Of a stretch of DNA of 6,047 nucleotides, positions 1 to 5,087 are shown one piece after another (position 1 is the stretch's first letter; the number at the start of each line of letters is the position of its first letter). The notes beneath the pieces are model-generated. The model saw only the letters and a list, made by a program, of their open reading frames with translations. It was not told where the DNA came from and searched no databases. The stretch comes from Trebonia sp035294225 (GTDB lineage Bacteria > Actinomycetota > Actinomycetes > Streptosporangiales > Streptosporangiaceae). The DNA lies in the NCBI GenBank assembly GCA_035294225.1, contig DATGLH010000139.1, positions 1-6,047 of the forward strand. The letters are read 5' to 3'. The position numbers and the translations under genes were made by a program.

Positions 1-147
1 AACCCCGCCCCCGGGGTGGTGATCACCCCCCCGGTCGGCATCCAGTGGCAGAAGGGCACCACCTACCCGCTGGAGGCCAAGGTCGTCGACAACACCCTGC
101 TGCCGCAGGCCAAGCTCACCGGCGACCTGCTGCCCACCTTCGCCTGA
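1..147 (+). CDS. C-terminal fragment of an unidentified protein, possibly an ABC-transporter solute-binding protein
   Basis: The window opens inside a + strand reading frame that runs from base 1 to a TGA at 145-147 and encodes 48 residues, beginning NPAPGVVITPPVGIQW and ending in LLPTFA. Third codon positions are almost all G or C, as expected for a real gene in this genome. The end is a hydrophilic, proline-containing segment with no membrane helix. The ITPP.GIQWQ.G.TYPLEAKVVDN pattern reminds me of the tail of extracellular solute-binding proteins of branched-chain amino acid or urea type ABC transporters, but that is recognition from a short piece and is not secure. The start, signal peptide and neighbours lie outside the window. 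The gene converges with the MFS exporter gene, with 26 bp between the stop codons. Confidence 0.7.
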   Translation, partial: NPAPGVVITPPVGIQWQKGTTYPLEAKVVDNTLLPQAKLTGDLLPTFA

Positions 148-173
148 GCGCCGCGCCCTGCCCGCCCCGCGGT

Positions 174-1574
174 TCACCCGCCCTCCAGGACGGAGACGTT
201 CCGCGCCGCGGGCAGCGCGGCCGCGGCCGCCGCGCCGAGTCCCGCGACACAGGTGATCACGACGCCCGTCACGTGCAGCGCGGCGACCGGCCCGCCGCCG
301 GACCGCGCCAGCATGGCATACAGGGACGCCAGCAGCCCGATCCCGAACGAGCCGGCGATCCGCTGCACCACGTTGAACAGCGTGCTCGCGTCCCCCATGC
401 GCTCTGGCGGCAGCGGACCGGTCAGGGCCGCCAGCAGCGGAGTGATCACCAGGCCGATCGAGACCGAGCGCACCGCCAGGATCATCGCGATCAGCCAGAG
501 CGGCGTCCCCGCCCCGACCAGCAGCAGCCCCAGGCTGGCCAGGCCGAGCACGGCGAACCCCAGGCACACGGTCGCCCGGACCGTGAACCGGGCCAGCACC
601 CGCGGTCCCAGCGCCGTGGAGAGCCCGGTGATCACTCCCTGCGGTGCCATCGCCGCCCCGGCCGCCAGTGCTGAACGTCCCTGCACCGCCTGCACGAACA
701 CCGGAAGCAGGAACACCGCTGCCCACGTCACGACCGAGGCGAGCGCGCACAGCCCCATGGACAGCGCCGCGGCCGGCCGCCGCGCCACCGACAGGTCCAG
801 CGCTGGCTGCGGCCGCCCGGCGGCCCACCGCCCGTACGCCGCCAGCAGCGCCGCGCCCGCCCCGAGCGGCCCCCAGCATGCCGGCGCGCCCCACCCGTCC
901 GTCCCGGCCTGGCTCGTCCCCAGCAGCACGAGCGTTATTCCGGCGGCGAGCATGGCCAGTCCGTAAAAATCGAATTCAGCTCTTTGCTCCGAACGGACCG
1001 GGGCGGCTCCCGCGGGCAACCGCATGGCCGCCCAGCAGCCGAACAGCCCGAACGGCACGTTGACCGCGAAGATCAGCCGCCAGCCGGCCGCCCCGATCAG
1101 CGCGCCGCCTACCGTCGGCCCGAACGCCGGCGCGGCGAACAGCAAGATCCCGGCGACCGGCGACATGGACCGCGCGCGGCCGGACTTGCCGAGCAGCATC
1201 GACATCGCCAGCGGCACCATGGGCGCGGCCGCCAGCCCCTGGAGAGCGCGGAACCCGATCAGCGCCGCGACGCCGGGGGAGAGGGCGCACAGCGCGGACG
1301 CGACGGTGAACGCGGCCAGGCTGGCCCGGTAGACCGGGAGCGTCCCGTACCGGCGTGCCATCCAGGCGGTGCCGGCCAGCCCCGTGCCGAGCGTGAGCAG
1401 ATACCCGCTGACCGTCCACTGCACCGTCTCCAGCGAGGCGTGCAGCGCCCGCGCGACCGGCTCGGCCGCCACGTTGACCACGCTGGAGTCCAGCATGGAC
1501 AGCAGCGGCCCGGCCAGCAGCGCGTACTGCGCGGCGGCGCGGGCCCCGCGCTGCCCCGGCAGCGTGATCGTCAC
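174..1574 (-). CDS. MFS drug exporter, DHA2 (EmrB/QacA-like) family
   Basis: This encodes a 466-residue inner-membrane proton-coupled exporter, probably of drugs or other toxic small molecules. Family signatures are clear: LDSSVVNVA at residues 28-36 in helix 1 (motif D1), QWTVSGYLL at 52-60, FRALQG at 108-113 (motif B region), and GPTVGG at 152-157 followed by GWRLIFAVNVPFG (motif C, the antiporter signature). A charged loop sits around 194-202, and hydrophobic segments continue to about residue 455. Length and motifs fit the 14-helix DHA2 group, though I have not counted every helix. I chose the GTG at 1574 because its GTGA overlaps the padR stop codon; a longer in-frame reading to 1664 would add 30 polar residues overlapping padR. 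Expression is probably coupled to padR. Motif A is degenerate: Arg-74 or Arg-75 stands where an Asp is usual. The substrate cannot be told from sequence. Confidence 0.93.
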   Translation of the reverse strand: MTITLPGQRGARAAAQYALLAGPLLSMLDSSVVNVAAEPVARALHASLETVQWTVSGYLLTLGTGLAGTAWMARRYGTLPVYRASLAAFTVASALCALSPGVAALIGFRALQGLAAAPMVPLAMSMLLGKSGRARSMSPVAGILLFAAPAFGPTVGGALIGAAGWRLIFAVNVPFGLFGCWAAMRLPAGAAPVRSEQRAEFDFYGLAMLAAGITLVLLGTSQAGTDGWGAPACWGPLGAGAALLAAYGRWAAGRPQPALDLSVARRPAAALSMGLCALASVVTWAAVFLLPVFVQAVQGRSALAAGAAMAPQGVITGLSTALGPRVLARFTVRATVCLGFAVLGLASLGLLLVGAGTPLWLIAMILAVRSVSIGLVITPLLAALTGPLPPERMGDASTLFNVVQRIAGSFGIGLLASLYAMLARSGGGPVAALHVTGVVITCVAGLGAAAAAALPAARNVSVLEGG

Positions 1575-2080
1575 GGCCGGGCCGCCATCGTCCGCAGCTC
1601 GGCCAGCCAGGCGAGCTCCCGCTCGTCGCGGCGCATGAGCTCGCCGGTCACCGCCGCCGCCCACCGGTCGCCGGCGGCCAGCGCGTGCATCTCGGCCAAG
1701 CGGGCGAGCCGCGCCCGCAGTGCCCGGTCGCGGGCGTCGAGGACGGCCCGGCGCTCGGCGGGGCGGAGCAGGCTGAACTGGCCGAGCCGGGCCATGAACT
1801 CGCCATCGTCGCCGGCCTGCTCGGGCGGCAGGTCGGCGAGCATGTCGTGCAGCATCTCGCGGCCGAGCGGGGTGAGCGCGTAGACGGACCTCGGCGGCCG
1901 CCCCTCCTGCGGTTCCTCGGTACGGGTGACCGCTCCCGCCTCCTCGAAGCGGCGCAGCGCCGGGTAGAGCGAGTTGTTGTTCAGCCGGATCCCGGTCGTG
2001 TGCTCCACCCGTTTACGCAGCTCGTAGCCGTGCGCCGGGCGACGGAGGTACCGGAGGATCAGGATCTCGATGTACGACAC
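1571..2080 (-). CDS. PadR-family transcriptional repressor
   Basis: This encodes a 169-residue DNA-binding regulator. The N-terminal winged helix-turn-helix (about residues 1-80) carries the PadR hallmarks: EILILRYL, HGYEL at 17-21, the recognition-helix region NNNSLYPALRRFEEAGAV at about 34-51, a basic wing (EEPQEGRPPRSVYALTPLG), then the C-terminal helical dimerisation domain of the Vir_act_alpha_C type, rich in Arg, Glu and Leu, from about 95 to 165. PadR proteins typically bind a palindrome as dimers and release it on binding a small molecule. The start is the GTG at 2080; an in-frame TTG at 2116 would add 12 residues but lies in the -35 box. The gene overlaps the exporter by 4 bp (GTGA), so it very probably controls its own operon and senses a compound the exporter removes. 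The ligand is unknown. Confidence 0.93.
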   Translation of the reverse strand: MSYIEILILRYLRRPAHGYELRKRVEHTTGIRLNNNSLYPALRRFEEAGAVTRTEEPQEGRPPRSVYALTPLGREMLHDMLADLPPEQAGDDGEFMARLGQFSLLRPAERRAVLDARDRALRARLARLAEMHALAAGDRWAAAVTGELMRRDERELAWLAELRTMAARP

Positions 2081-2112
2081 TAGTCCAGTGTAATCTAGGT
2101 AAGACTGGACTA
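2081..2112. promoter_or_regulatory. 32-bp palindrome, probable PadR operator
   Basis: Perfect 9-bp arms TAGTCCAGT (2081-2089) and ACTGGACTA (2104-2112) flank a 14-bp core. The core is centred on CTAG at 2095-2098 and pairs partly; 26 of 32 positions are symmetric overall. The element covers the spacer, the -10 box and the bases up to +1 of the padR promoter, so bound protein would block RNA polymerase. It lacks the ATGT/ACAT half-sites described for classical PadR, so this regulator probably has its own specificity. It also lies about 100 bp upstream of the divergent membrane-protein gene and could affect that as well. Confidence 0.72.
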
Positions 2113-2116
2113 TCAA
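2081..2116 (-). promoter_or_regulatory. Probable leaderless promoter of the padR-MFS operon
   Basis: On the minus strand a -35 box TTGATA (2116-2111) is followed after exactly 18 nt by a -10 box TACACT (2092-2087). Then come six bases GGACTA, and the next base is the G of the padR GTG start at 2080. Transcription would therefore begin at or within a base of the start codon, giving a leaderless message. This agrees with the absence of any Shine-Dalgarno sequence in front of the GTG. Boxes and spacing are read directly; the start site is inferred. Confidence 0.68.
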
Positions 2117-2200
2117 GGGAGGCCTATCCTGGTCTGATAACGTCGCTTCACCCGCCTTTCACTTCGGGCAAGTCGGACGTTCCGGAATGCCTGGCGGCCC

Positions 2201-2205
2201 GGGAG
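2201..2205 (+). promoter_or_regulatory. Shine-Dalgarno GGGAG deciding the start of the membrane protein
   Basis: GGGAG lies 5 nt upstream of the ATG at 2211, inside the codons that would be read if translation began at the ATG at 2187. It supports the shorter protein, whose first residues run straight into helix 1. Confidence 0.55.
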
Positions 2206-2210
2206 ATGCC

Positions 2211-2753
2211 ATGCGGTTCGCAACGCTCATCAGCTGGCTGCTGACCGCGAGCCTGGGCGCCTACATGCTGCGCACCTGGCTGGCGCGGGGCGGCCTGCGC
2301 CGGGAGCGCGCCCGGCCCGGGGGGCTGCCCCCGCAGCTGATCTTCGGCCACGCCGGCCTGGCCATCACCGGCTTGCTCGCATGGATCTGCTACATGGCGG
2401 CCGGCGCGCGGGCGCTGGCCTGGACCGCGGTCGGGCTGCTGGTGGTGGCCGTGGGACTCGGGCTGAGCACGGTGACGCTCTGGACGCCGTACCCAGCCCG
2501 TAAGCCGGGCGAGCGGCGGTCGCACGCGCCGTGGGATGAGCCGGCCGTCGTCGTTCCCGACACCCCCGCCGCGGCGGCGGAGCCGCCGGCCTTCGGCATC
2601 ACCGATGAGATGATCGAGCGGTTGCTCGAGGATTCGCACTCCGCAGGGGGGCACCGCCCCATCCGGCCCAACCCGGCGGTGCTCGTTCCCGTCGCCCACG
2701 GCTTCGCGGCGATCGGCACCTTCGTGCTCGCGGTGATGACCGCCAGCATGTGA
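2211..2753 (+). CDS. Small four-helix membrane protein of unknown function
   Basis: This encodes 180 residues. Four hydrophobic segments are visible: about 3-23 (ATLISWLLTASLGAYML), 42-64 (IFGHAGLAITGLLAWICYMAA), 69-91 and 157-178. A polar, Pro/Ala-rich cytoplasmic or periplasmic loop of some 65 residues (92-156) holds a short amphipathic stretch, ITDEMIERLLED. I chose the ATG at 2211 because GGGAG at 2201-2205 sits 5 nt before it; an in-frame ATG at 2187 has no clear ribosome site. Histidines 47 and 163 occur in H-x-x-x-A contexts in helices 2 and 4. I recall similar integral membrane proteins annotated as hypothetical in actinobacteria but cannot name a family. It is divergent from padR and probably co-transcribed with the DUF2237 gene 44 nt downstream. 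No clear promoter is seen in 2113-2200. Confidence 0.82.
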   Translation: MRFATLISWLLTASLGAYMLRTWLARGGLRRERARPGGLPPQLIFGHAGLAITGLLAWICYMAAGARALAWTAVGLLVVAVGLGLSTVTLWTPYPARKPGERRSHAPWDEPAVVVPDTPAAAAEPPAFGITDEMIERLLEDSHSAGGHRPIRPNPAVLVPVAHGFAAIGTFVLAVMTASM

Positions 2754-2797
2754 ATTGCGTGTGCCGGGAGCCGATGACCGCTTGCTGAGACTTGCGG

Positions 2798-3229
2798 ATG
2801 GTGACCCGTGCTACCGATACTGCTGTGGTGGGTGACCGTAACGTACTCGGCGGCGAACTCGAACCGTGCGGCACTGATCCGCTGACCGGTTTCTACCGGG
2901 ATGGCTGCTGCAACACGGGGCCCGAAGACCTGGGCAGCCACACGATCTGCGCGGTGGTGACCCAGGAGTTCCTGGAGCACCAGCGGCGCATCGGCAACGA
3001 CCTGACCACCCCGATGCCGCAGTACCGTTTCCCCGGGCTGGTGCCGGGCGACCGGTGGTGCGTGACCGCCGCGAACTGGCTGCGCGCGCACCAGGACGGG
3101 GTGGCCGCCCCCGTCGTGCTCGCGGCGACGCACGAGCGGGCGCTGGAGATCGTGCCGCTGTCCGCGCTCCGGCAGCACTCGGTCGACGTGCCCGCGGACG
3201 CCAGCGCGCTCGAAGACACCGATCGCTGA
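2798..3229 (+). CDS. DUF2237 family protein of unknown function
   Basis: This encodes about 143 residues that match the DUF2237 family along nearly the whole length. The family blocks are NVLGGELEPCGTDPLTGFYRDGCCNTGPEDLGSHTICAVVT in the first half, then FLEHQRRIGNDLTTPMPQYRFPGLVPGDRWCVTAANW and APVVLAATHERALEIVPL. These are small soluble bacterial proteins without an established biochemical role. The conserved Cys residues (one in EPC, the CC pair, one in TIC, one in RWC) and His/Asp/Glu residues could bind a metal or do redox chemistry, which is inference. The start is uncertain: ATG 2798 is preferred, but GTG 2801 or a GTG near 2825, just before the conserved block, are possible; only a weak GAGA precedes it. 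No signal peptide or membrane segment is present. It follows the membrane-protein gene by 44 nt, so an operon is likely. Confidence 0.9.
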   Translation: MVTRATDTAVVGDRNVLGGELEPCGTDPLTGFYRDGCCNTGPEDLGSHTICAVVTQEFLEHQRRIGNDLTTPMPQYRFPGLVPGDRWCVTAANWLRAHQDGVAAPVVLAATHERALEIVPLSALRQHSVDVPADASALEDTDR

Positions 3230-3290
3230 CGAGCGCCAGGCGGACTGAAGCCAGGAGCCCGGCGACCCGGTCCGGCTACGTCACCTATCC

Positions 3291-3350
3291 GCTCGCCCTC
3301 TGCTCTGCTCGCCCTCTGCTCTGCTCGCTCTCTGCTCTGCTCGCCCTCTG
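3291..3350. repeat. 16-bp tandem repeat, about 3.75 copies
   Basis: The unit GCTCGCCCTCTGCTCT occurs at 3291-3306, 3307-3322 and 3323-3338 (third copy with one C to T change), with a final 12-bp partial copy at 3339-3350. The + strand is strongly pyrimidine-rich here. Because 16 is not a multiple of 3 and no conserved frame crosses it, it is noncoding. It starts about 60 bp after the DUF2237 stop. Confidence 0.92.
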
Positions 3351-3391
3351 CGGCCGGGCCGCTCCCGGCGCGGGCCACGCCAGTTCAGCGA

Positions 3392-3407
3392 GCCGCCGCG
3401 AGGCGGC
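3392..3407. terminator. GC-rich hairpin with GNRA loop, possible terminator
   Basis: GCCGCC (3392-3397), loop GCGA, GGCGGC (3402-3407) form a perfect 6-bp all-GC stem closed by a GNRA-type tetraloop. There is no T-run after it. It could end the upstream transcript or shape the leader of the downstream one. U-less hairpins are common behind actinobacterial genes, but the role here is inferred. Confidence 0.35.
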
Positions 3408-3444
3408 GAGCGCCGCGGACCCCGGCCCGCGCGATCTCGAACGG

Positions 3445-3456
3445 GGCAGATCTGCC
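3445..3456. promoter_or_regulatory. 12-bp perfect palindrome upstream of the aldo/keto reductase gene
   Basis: GGCAGATCTGCC is self-complementary and centred about 66 bp before the ATG at 3517. This position would suit a regulator site, but a palindrome of this length alone is weak evidence. Confidence 0.35.
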
Positions 3457-3475
3457 GCATCGTCAGGGGAGGGTC

Positions 3476-3516
3476 CGCTATCACCCGTTATGGCCCGTCC
3501 GCGATAGCGTGGCCTC
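3476..3516 (+). promoter_or_regulatory. Probable leaderless promoter with overlapping inverted repeat
   Basis: A -10-like TAGCGT (3505-3510) is followed by six bases and then the ATG of the aldo/keto reductase gene. No Shine-Dalgarno is present, so a leaderless transcript is likely. The -35 region is poor, which suggests that an activator may be needed. CGCTATC (3476-3482) and GATAGCG (3503-3509) form a perfect 7-bp inverted repeat with 20 bp between arms; the right arm overlaps the -10. This spacing resembles sites bound by dimeric regulators. Confidence 0.5.
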
Positions 3517-4446
3517 ATGGCGATCACGACACGGACCCTGGGGCGCACCGGCGCCGACGTGACCATCCTCGGCTACGGCGCCATGGAGCTGAGAGGGGCG
3601 CCCCGGGGACCTGAGATCGGCGATGAGGACGCGGGACGCCTGCTGAACGCCGTGCTCGACGGCGGGATCAACCTGATCGACACGTCCCCGGACTACGGCA
3701 GGAGCGAGGAGCTCATCGGCCGCTACATCGGGCACCGGCGCGGCGAGTTCTTCCTGGCGTCGAAGTGCGGCTGCCCGCTTGAGCCGCCAGCCGGCGTTTC
3801 CCCGCCCTACCCGCACGACTACAGCCCGCGCAACGTCCGTGCGAACGTCGAGCAGAGCCTGCGCCGGCTCGGCACCGGCCACCTTGACCTGGTGCAGGTG
3901 CACATGTCGCCGGGCGTGGCGGAGCTGAGGGACAACCGCACCGTCGAGACCCTCCAGGAACTCCGGCAAGAAGGCAAGGTCCGCTTCATCGGGATGTCCG
4001 GCATCCTCCCGCACCTGCCCGAACACATCGCCATGGACGTCTTCGACGTCTTCCAGATCCCCTACTCGGCGGTGCAGCGCGAGCACGAGGACCTCATCAC
4101 GCGGGCCGCGGACGCGGGCGCGGGCACGCTCATCCGCGGCGGCGCGGCCCGCGGGGCGGCGTCGGCGGAGAAGAACTGGCGGACCGGCCCGCTCAGCCAG
4201 CCTGCCGGGGTGGGCAGGCGGAACTGGGAGGCCTCCGGGATCGAGGAACTGCTCGCCGAGAGCGGGATGAGCGGGATGGAGTTCATGCTCCGCTTCACGC
4301 TCAGCCACCCGGACCTGTCGAGCACGATCGTGGGCACCTCCAGCATCGCCCACCTGCAGGGCAACATCGCCGTCGCCGGGAAGGGACCGCTGCCTGCGGA
4401 CCTGTACGAGGAGGCCAGGAAGCGCCTGAGGCCCGCGGATGAGTAG
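3517..4446 (+). CDS. Aldo/keto reductase
   Basis: This encodes a 309-residue soluble NAD(P)H-dependent oxidoreductase with a TIM-barrel fold, which interconverts carbonyl compounds and alcohols. The start RTLGRTGADVTILGYGAMEL is the canonical family N-terminus. The catalytic tetrad is intact: Asp-55 and Tyr-60 in INLIDTSPDYGRSEELIG, Lys-83 in LASKCG and His-129 in LVQVHMS. The C-terminal TIVGTSSIAHLQGN (about residues 269-282) is the cofactor-phosphate-binding region usual in these enzymes. LIRGGAARGAASAE lies on the cofactor-binding side of the barrel. The length is normal. It belongs to the broad general AKR group, and the natural substrate cannot be told. The gene stands alone between two intergenic regions and converges with sufE. 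Its ATG at 3517 has a -10-like box 6 nt upstream, so leaderless translation is likely. Confidence 0.95.
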   Translation: MAITTRTLGRTGADVTILGYGAMELRGAPRGPEIGDEDAGRLLNAVLDGGINLIDTSPDYGRSEELIGRYIGHRRGEFFLASKCGCPLEPPAGVSPPYPHDYSPRNVRANVEQSLRRLGTGHLDLVQVHMSPGVAELRDNRTVETLQELRQEGKVRFIGMSGILPHLPEHIAMDVFDVFQIPYSAVQREHEDLITRAADAGAGTLIRGGAARGAASAEKNWRTGPLSQPAGVGRRNWEASGIEELLAESGMSGMEFMLRFTLSHPDLSSTIVGTSSIAHLQGNIAVAGKGPLPADLYEEARKRLRPADE

Positions 4447-4460
4447 GGCGGGCGAGCCGT

Positions 4461-4518
4461 CGGCGATCGCGGTCCACCGCGGTTCGAGCGCCGTCGCCGG
4501 CCCGGCTCGCGATCGCCG
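4461..4518. repeat. 11-bp inverted repeat holding two GCGATCGC octamers
   Basis: CGGCGATCGCG (4461-4471) and CGCGATCGCCG (4508-4518) are perfect reverse complements 36 bp apart. Each contains the self-complementary octamer GCGATCGC. They lie just after the aldo/keto reductase stop codon and could form a long-range stem in its 3' end, or simply be two copies of a common octamer. Confidence 0.6.
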
Positions 4519-4534
4519 GCACCATGCCCGGCCC

Positions 4535-4552
4535 CGGCCCGCTGCCGGGCCG
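4535..4552. terminator. Strong GC hairpin between convergent genes, likely bidirectional terminator
   Basis: CGGCCCG (4535-4541), loop CTGC, CGGGCCG (4546-4552) give a perfect 7-bp GC stem about 90 bp downstream of the aldo/keto reductase stop and about 95 bp beyond the sufE stop on the other strand. There is no T-run. The convergent position favours a terminator role. Confidence 0.45.
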
Positions 4553-4553
4553 T

Positions 4554-4595
4554 CTCGCCTCGCGGACCCGGTGCCCTCGCCTCGCGGACCCGGTG
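4554..4595. repeat. 20-bp direct repeat, two copies, 22-bp period
   Basis: The same 20 bases, CTCGCCTCGCGGACCCGGTG, occur at 4554-4573 and 4576-4595, separated by CC. The copies are identical, so the duplication is probably recent or maintained. They lie in noncoding DNA between the convergent aldo/keto reductase and sufE genes. Confidence 0.88.
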
Positions 4596-4638
4596 ACGGC
4601 CGGCAAGGGCTGGACAGGCCGGCGCGCTAGGCCGCCGT

Positions 4639-4655
4639 GCCGGCCGCTAGCCGGC
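4639..4655 (-). terminator. Hairpin across the sufE stop codon, possible terminator
   Basis: GCCGGC (4639-4644) and GCCGGC (4650-4655) pair around a 5-nt loop that contains the TAG stop codon of sufE (4649-4647). The stem is short and GC-only, so the terminator role is tentative; the stop codon lying in the loop is unusual. Confidence 0.3.
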
Positions 4656-5087
4656 TCGCTTCTCGCTGACCTGGCGCTTGATCCTGGCCAGCATCGCGGC
4701 CATGCCGCGCAGCCGGAGCGGGCTGACCAGGTCCTGCAACCCCAGCTTCCCGATGAACTCCGCGGGAGTGGCCAGCACCTCCTCCGCGGGCATCCCGTCC
4801 AGCCCGGCGTGCAGGATGCCGGCGAAGCCGCGGGTCGTCGGCGCTTCCCGGGGCGCGTCGAAGAACAGGCGCACGGTGCCGTCGCCGGCGACCTCGACGG
4901 CGAGGAACAGCGGGGACTGGCATTCGGGCACCGGCTCCAGCAGTCCGTGGTGCTGCGCGTAGCGGTCAGGCAGGCCGGGCAGTTCCTCGGAGAACTCCAG
5001 CAGCAATTGCAGCCGGTCCTTCCCGCCCACGGCGGCGAAGTCGTCGGCGATCTGCTGGAGGCGGGGGTTGAGCGTGGCGGCGGTCAC
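4647..5087 (-). CDS. sufE: SufE family persulfide-accepting protein
   Basis: This encodes 146 residues spanning the full SufE/CsdE fold. SufE accepts sulfur as a persulfide on a conserved cysteine, usually from the desulfurase SufS, and passes it on for iron-sulfur cluster assembly. The acceptor is Cys-56 in VPECQSPLFLAVEV; the block EELPGLPDRYAQHHGLLEPVPECQS is typical, as is the later GFAGILHAGLDGMPAEEVLATP and the LGLQDLVSPLRLRGMAAMLARIK end. The residue before Cys is Glu, where enterobacterial SufE has Gly; I recall the Glu form from actinobacterial homologues. The start is GTG 5087, whose GTGA overlaps the stop of the sulfurtransferase gene, with GAGGAG 7 nt before it. No desulfurase or other suf gene is visible. 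The partner may instead be the co-translated rhodanese, which is inference. Confidence 0.93.
   Translation of the reverse strand: MTAATLNPRLQQIADDFAAVGGKDRLQLLLEFSEELPGLPDRYAQHHGLLEPVPECQSPLFLAVEVAGDGTVRLFFDAPREAPTTRGFAGILHAGLDGMPAEEVLATPAEFIGKLGLQDLVSPLRLRGMAAMLARIKRQVSEKRAG

Noticed and set aside
1575..1664. Thirty-residue N-terminal extension of the MFS exporter
   Set aside because: It would overlap padR by about 90 bp and add a polar Arg/Gly/Ala stretch. The GTG at 1574 gives a GTGA overlap and a normal DHA2 N-terminus.
984..1883. 299-codon open frame on the + strand opposite the MFS and padR genes
   Set aside because: It is rich in Arg, Gln, Gly and Pro with no domain, and lies antisense to two genes with clear family signatures. 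Long antisense open frames are expected at this GC content.
2081..2116. TTG at 2116 as the padR start
   Set aside because: This TTG is part of the -35 box, and the extra 12 residues would be encoded by the operator palindrome. The GTG at 2080 starts directly at the PadR domain.
2390..3178. 262-codon minus-strand open frame across the membrane-protein and DUF2237 genes
   Set aside because: It runs antisense through two genes, one of which matches DUF2237 strongly, and shows no domain.
3291..3350. The tandem repeat as a CRISPR array
   Set aside because: The units are 16 bp and directly abutting with no spacers, and no cas gene is present.
3281..3566. Short minus-strand Arg/Glu/Ser-rich open frames through the tandem repeat
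   Set aside because: Their periodic composition comes from translating the repeat. All frames stay open through it and no ribosome site or homology is seen.
3481..4353. 290-codon minus-strand open frame opposite the aldo/keto reductase gene
   Set aside because: The + strand frame has a full catalytic tetrad, while the minus frame is low-complexity with no family resemblance.
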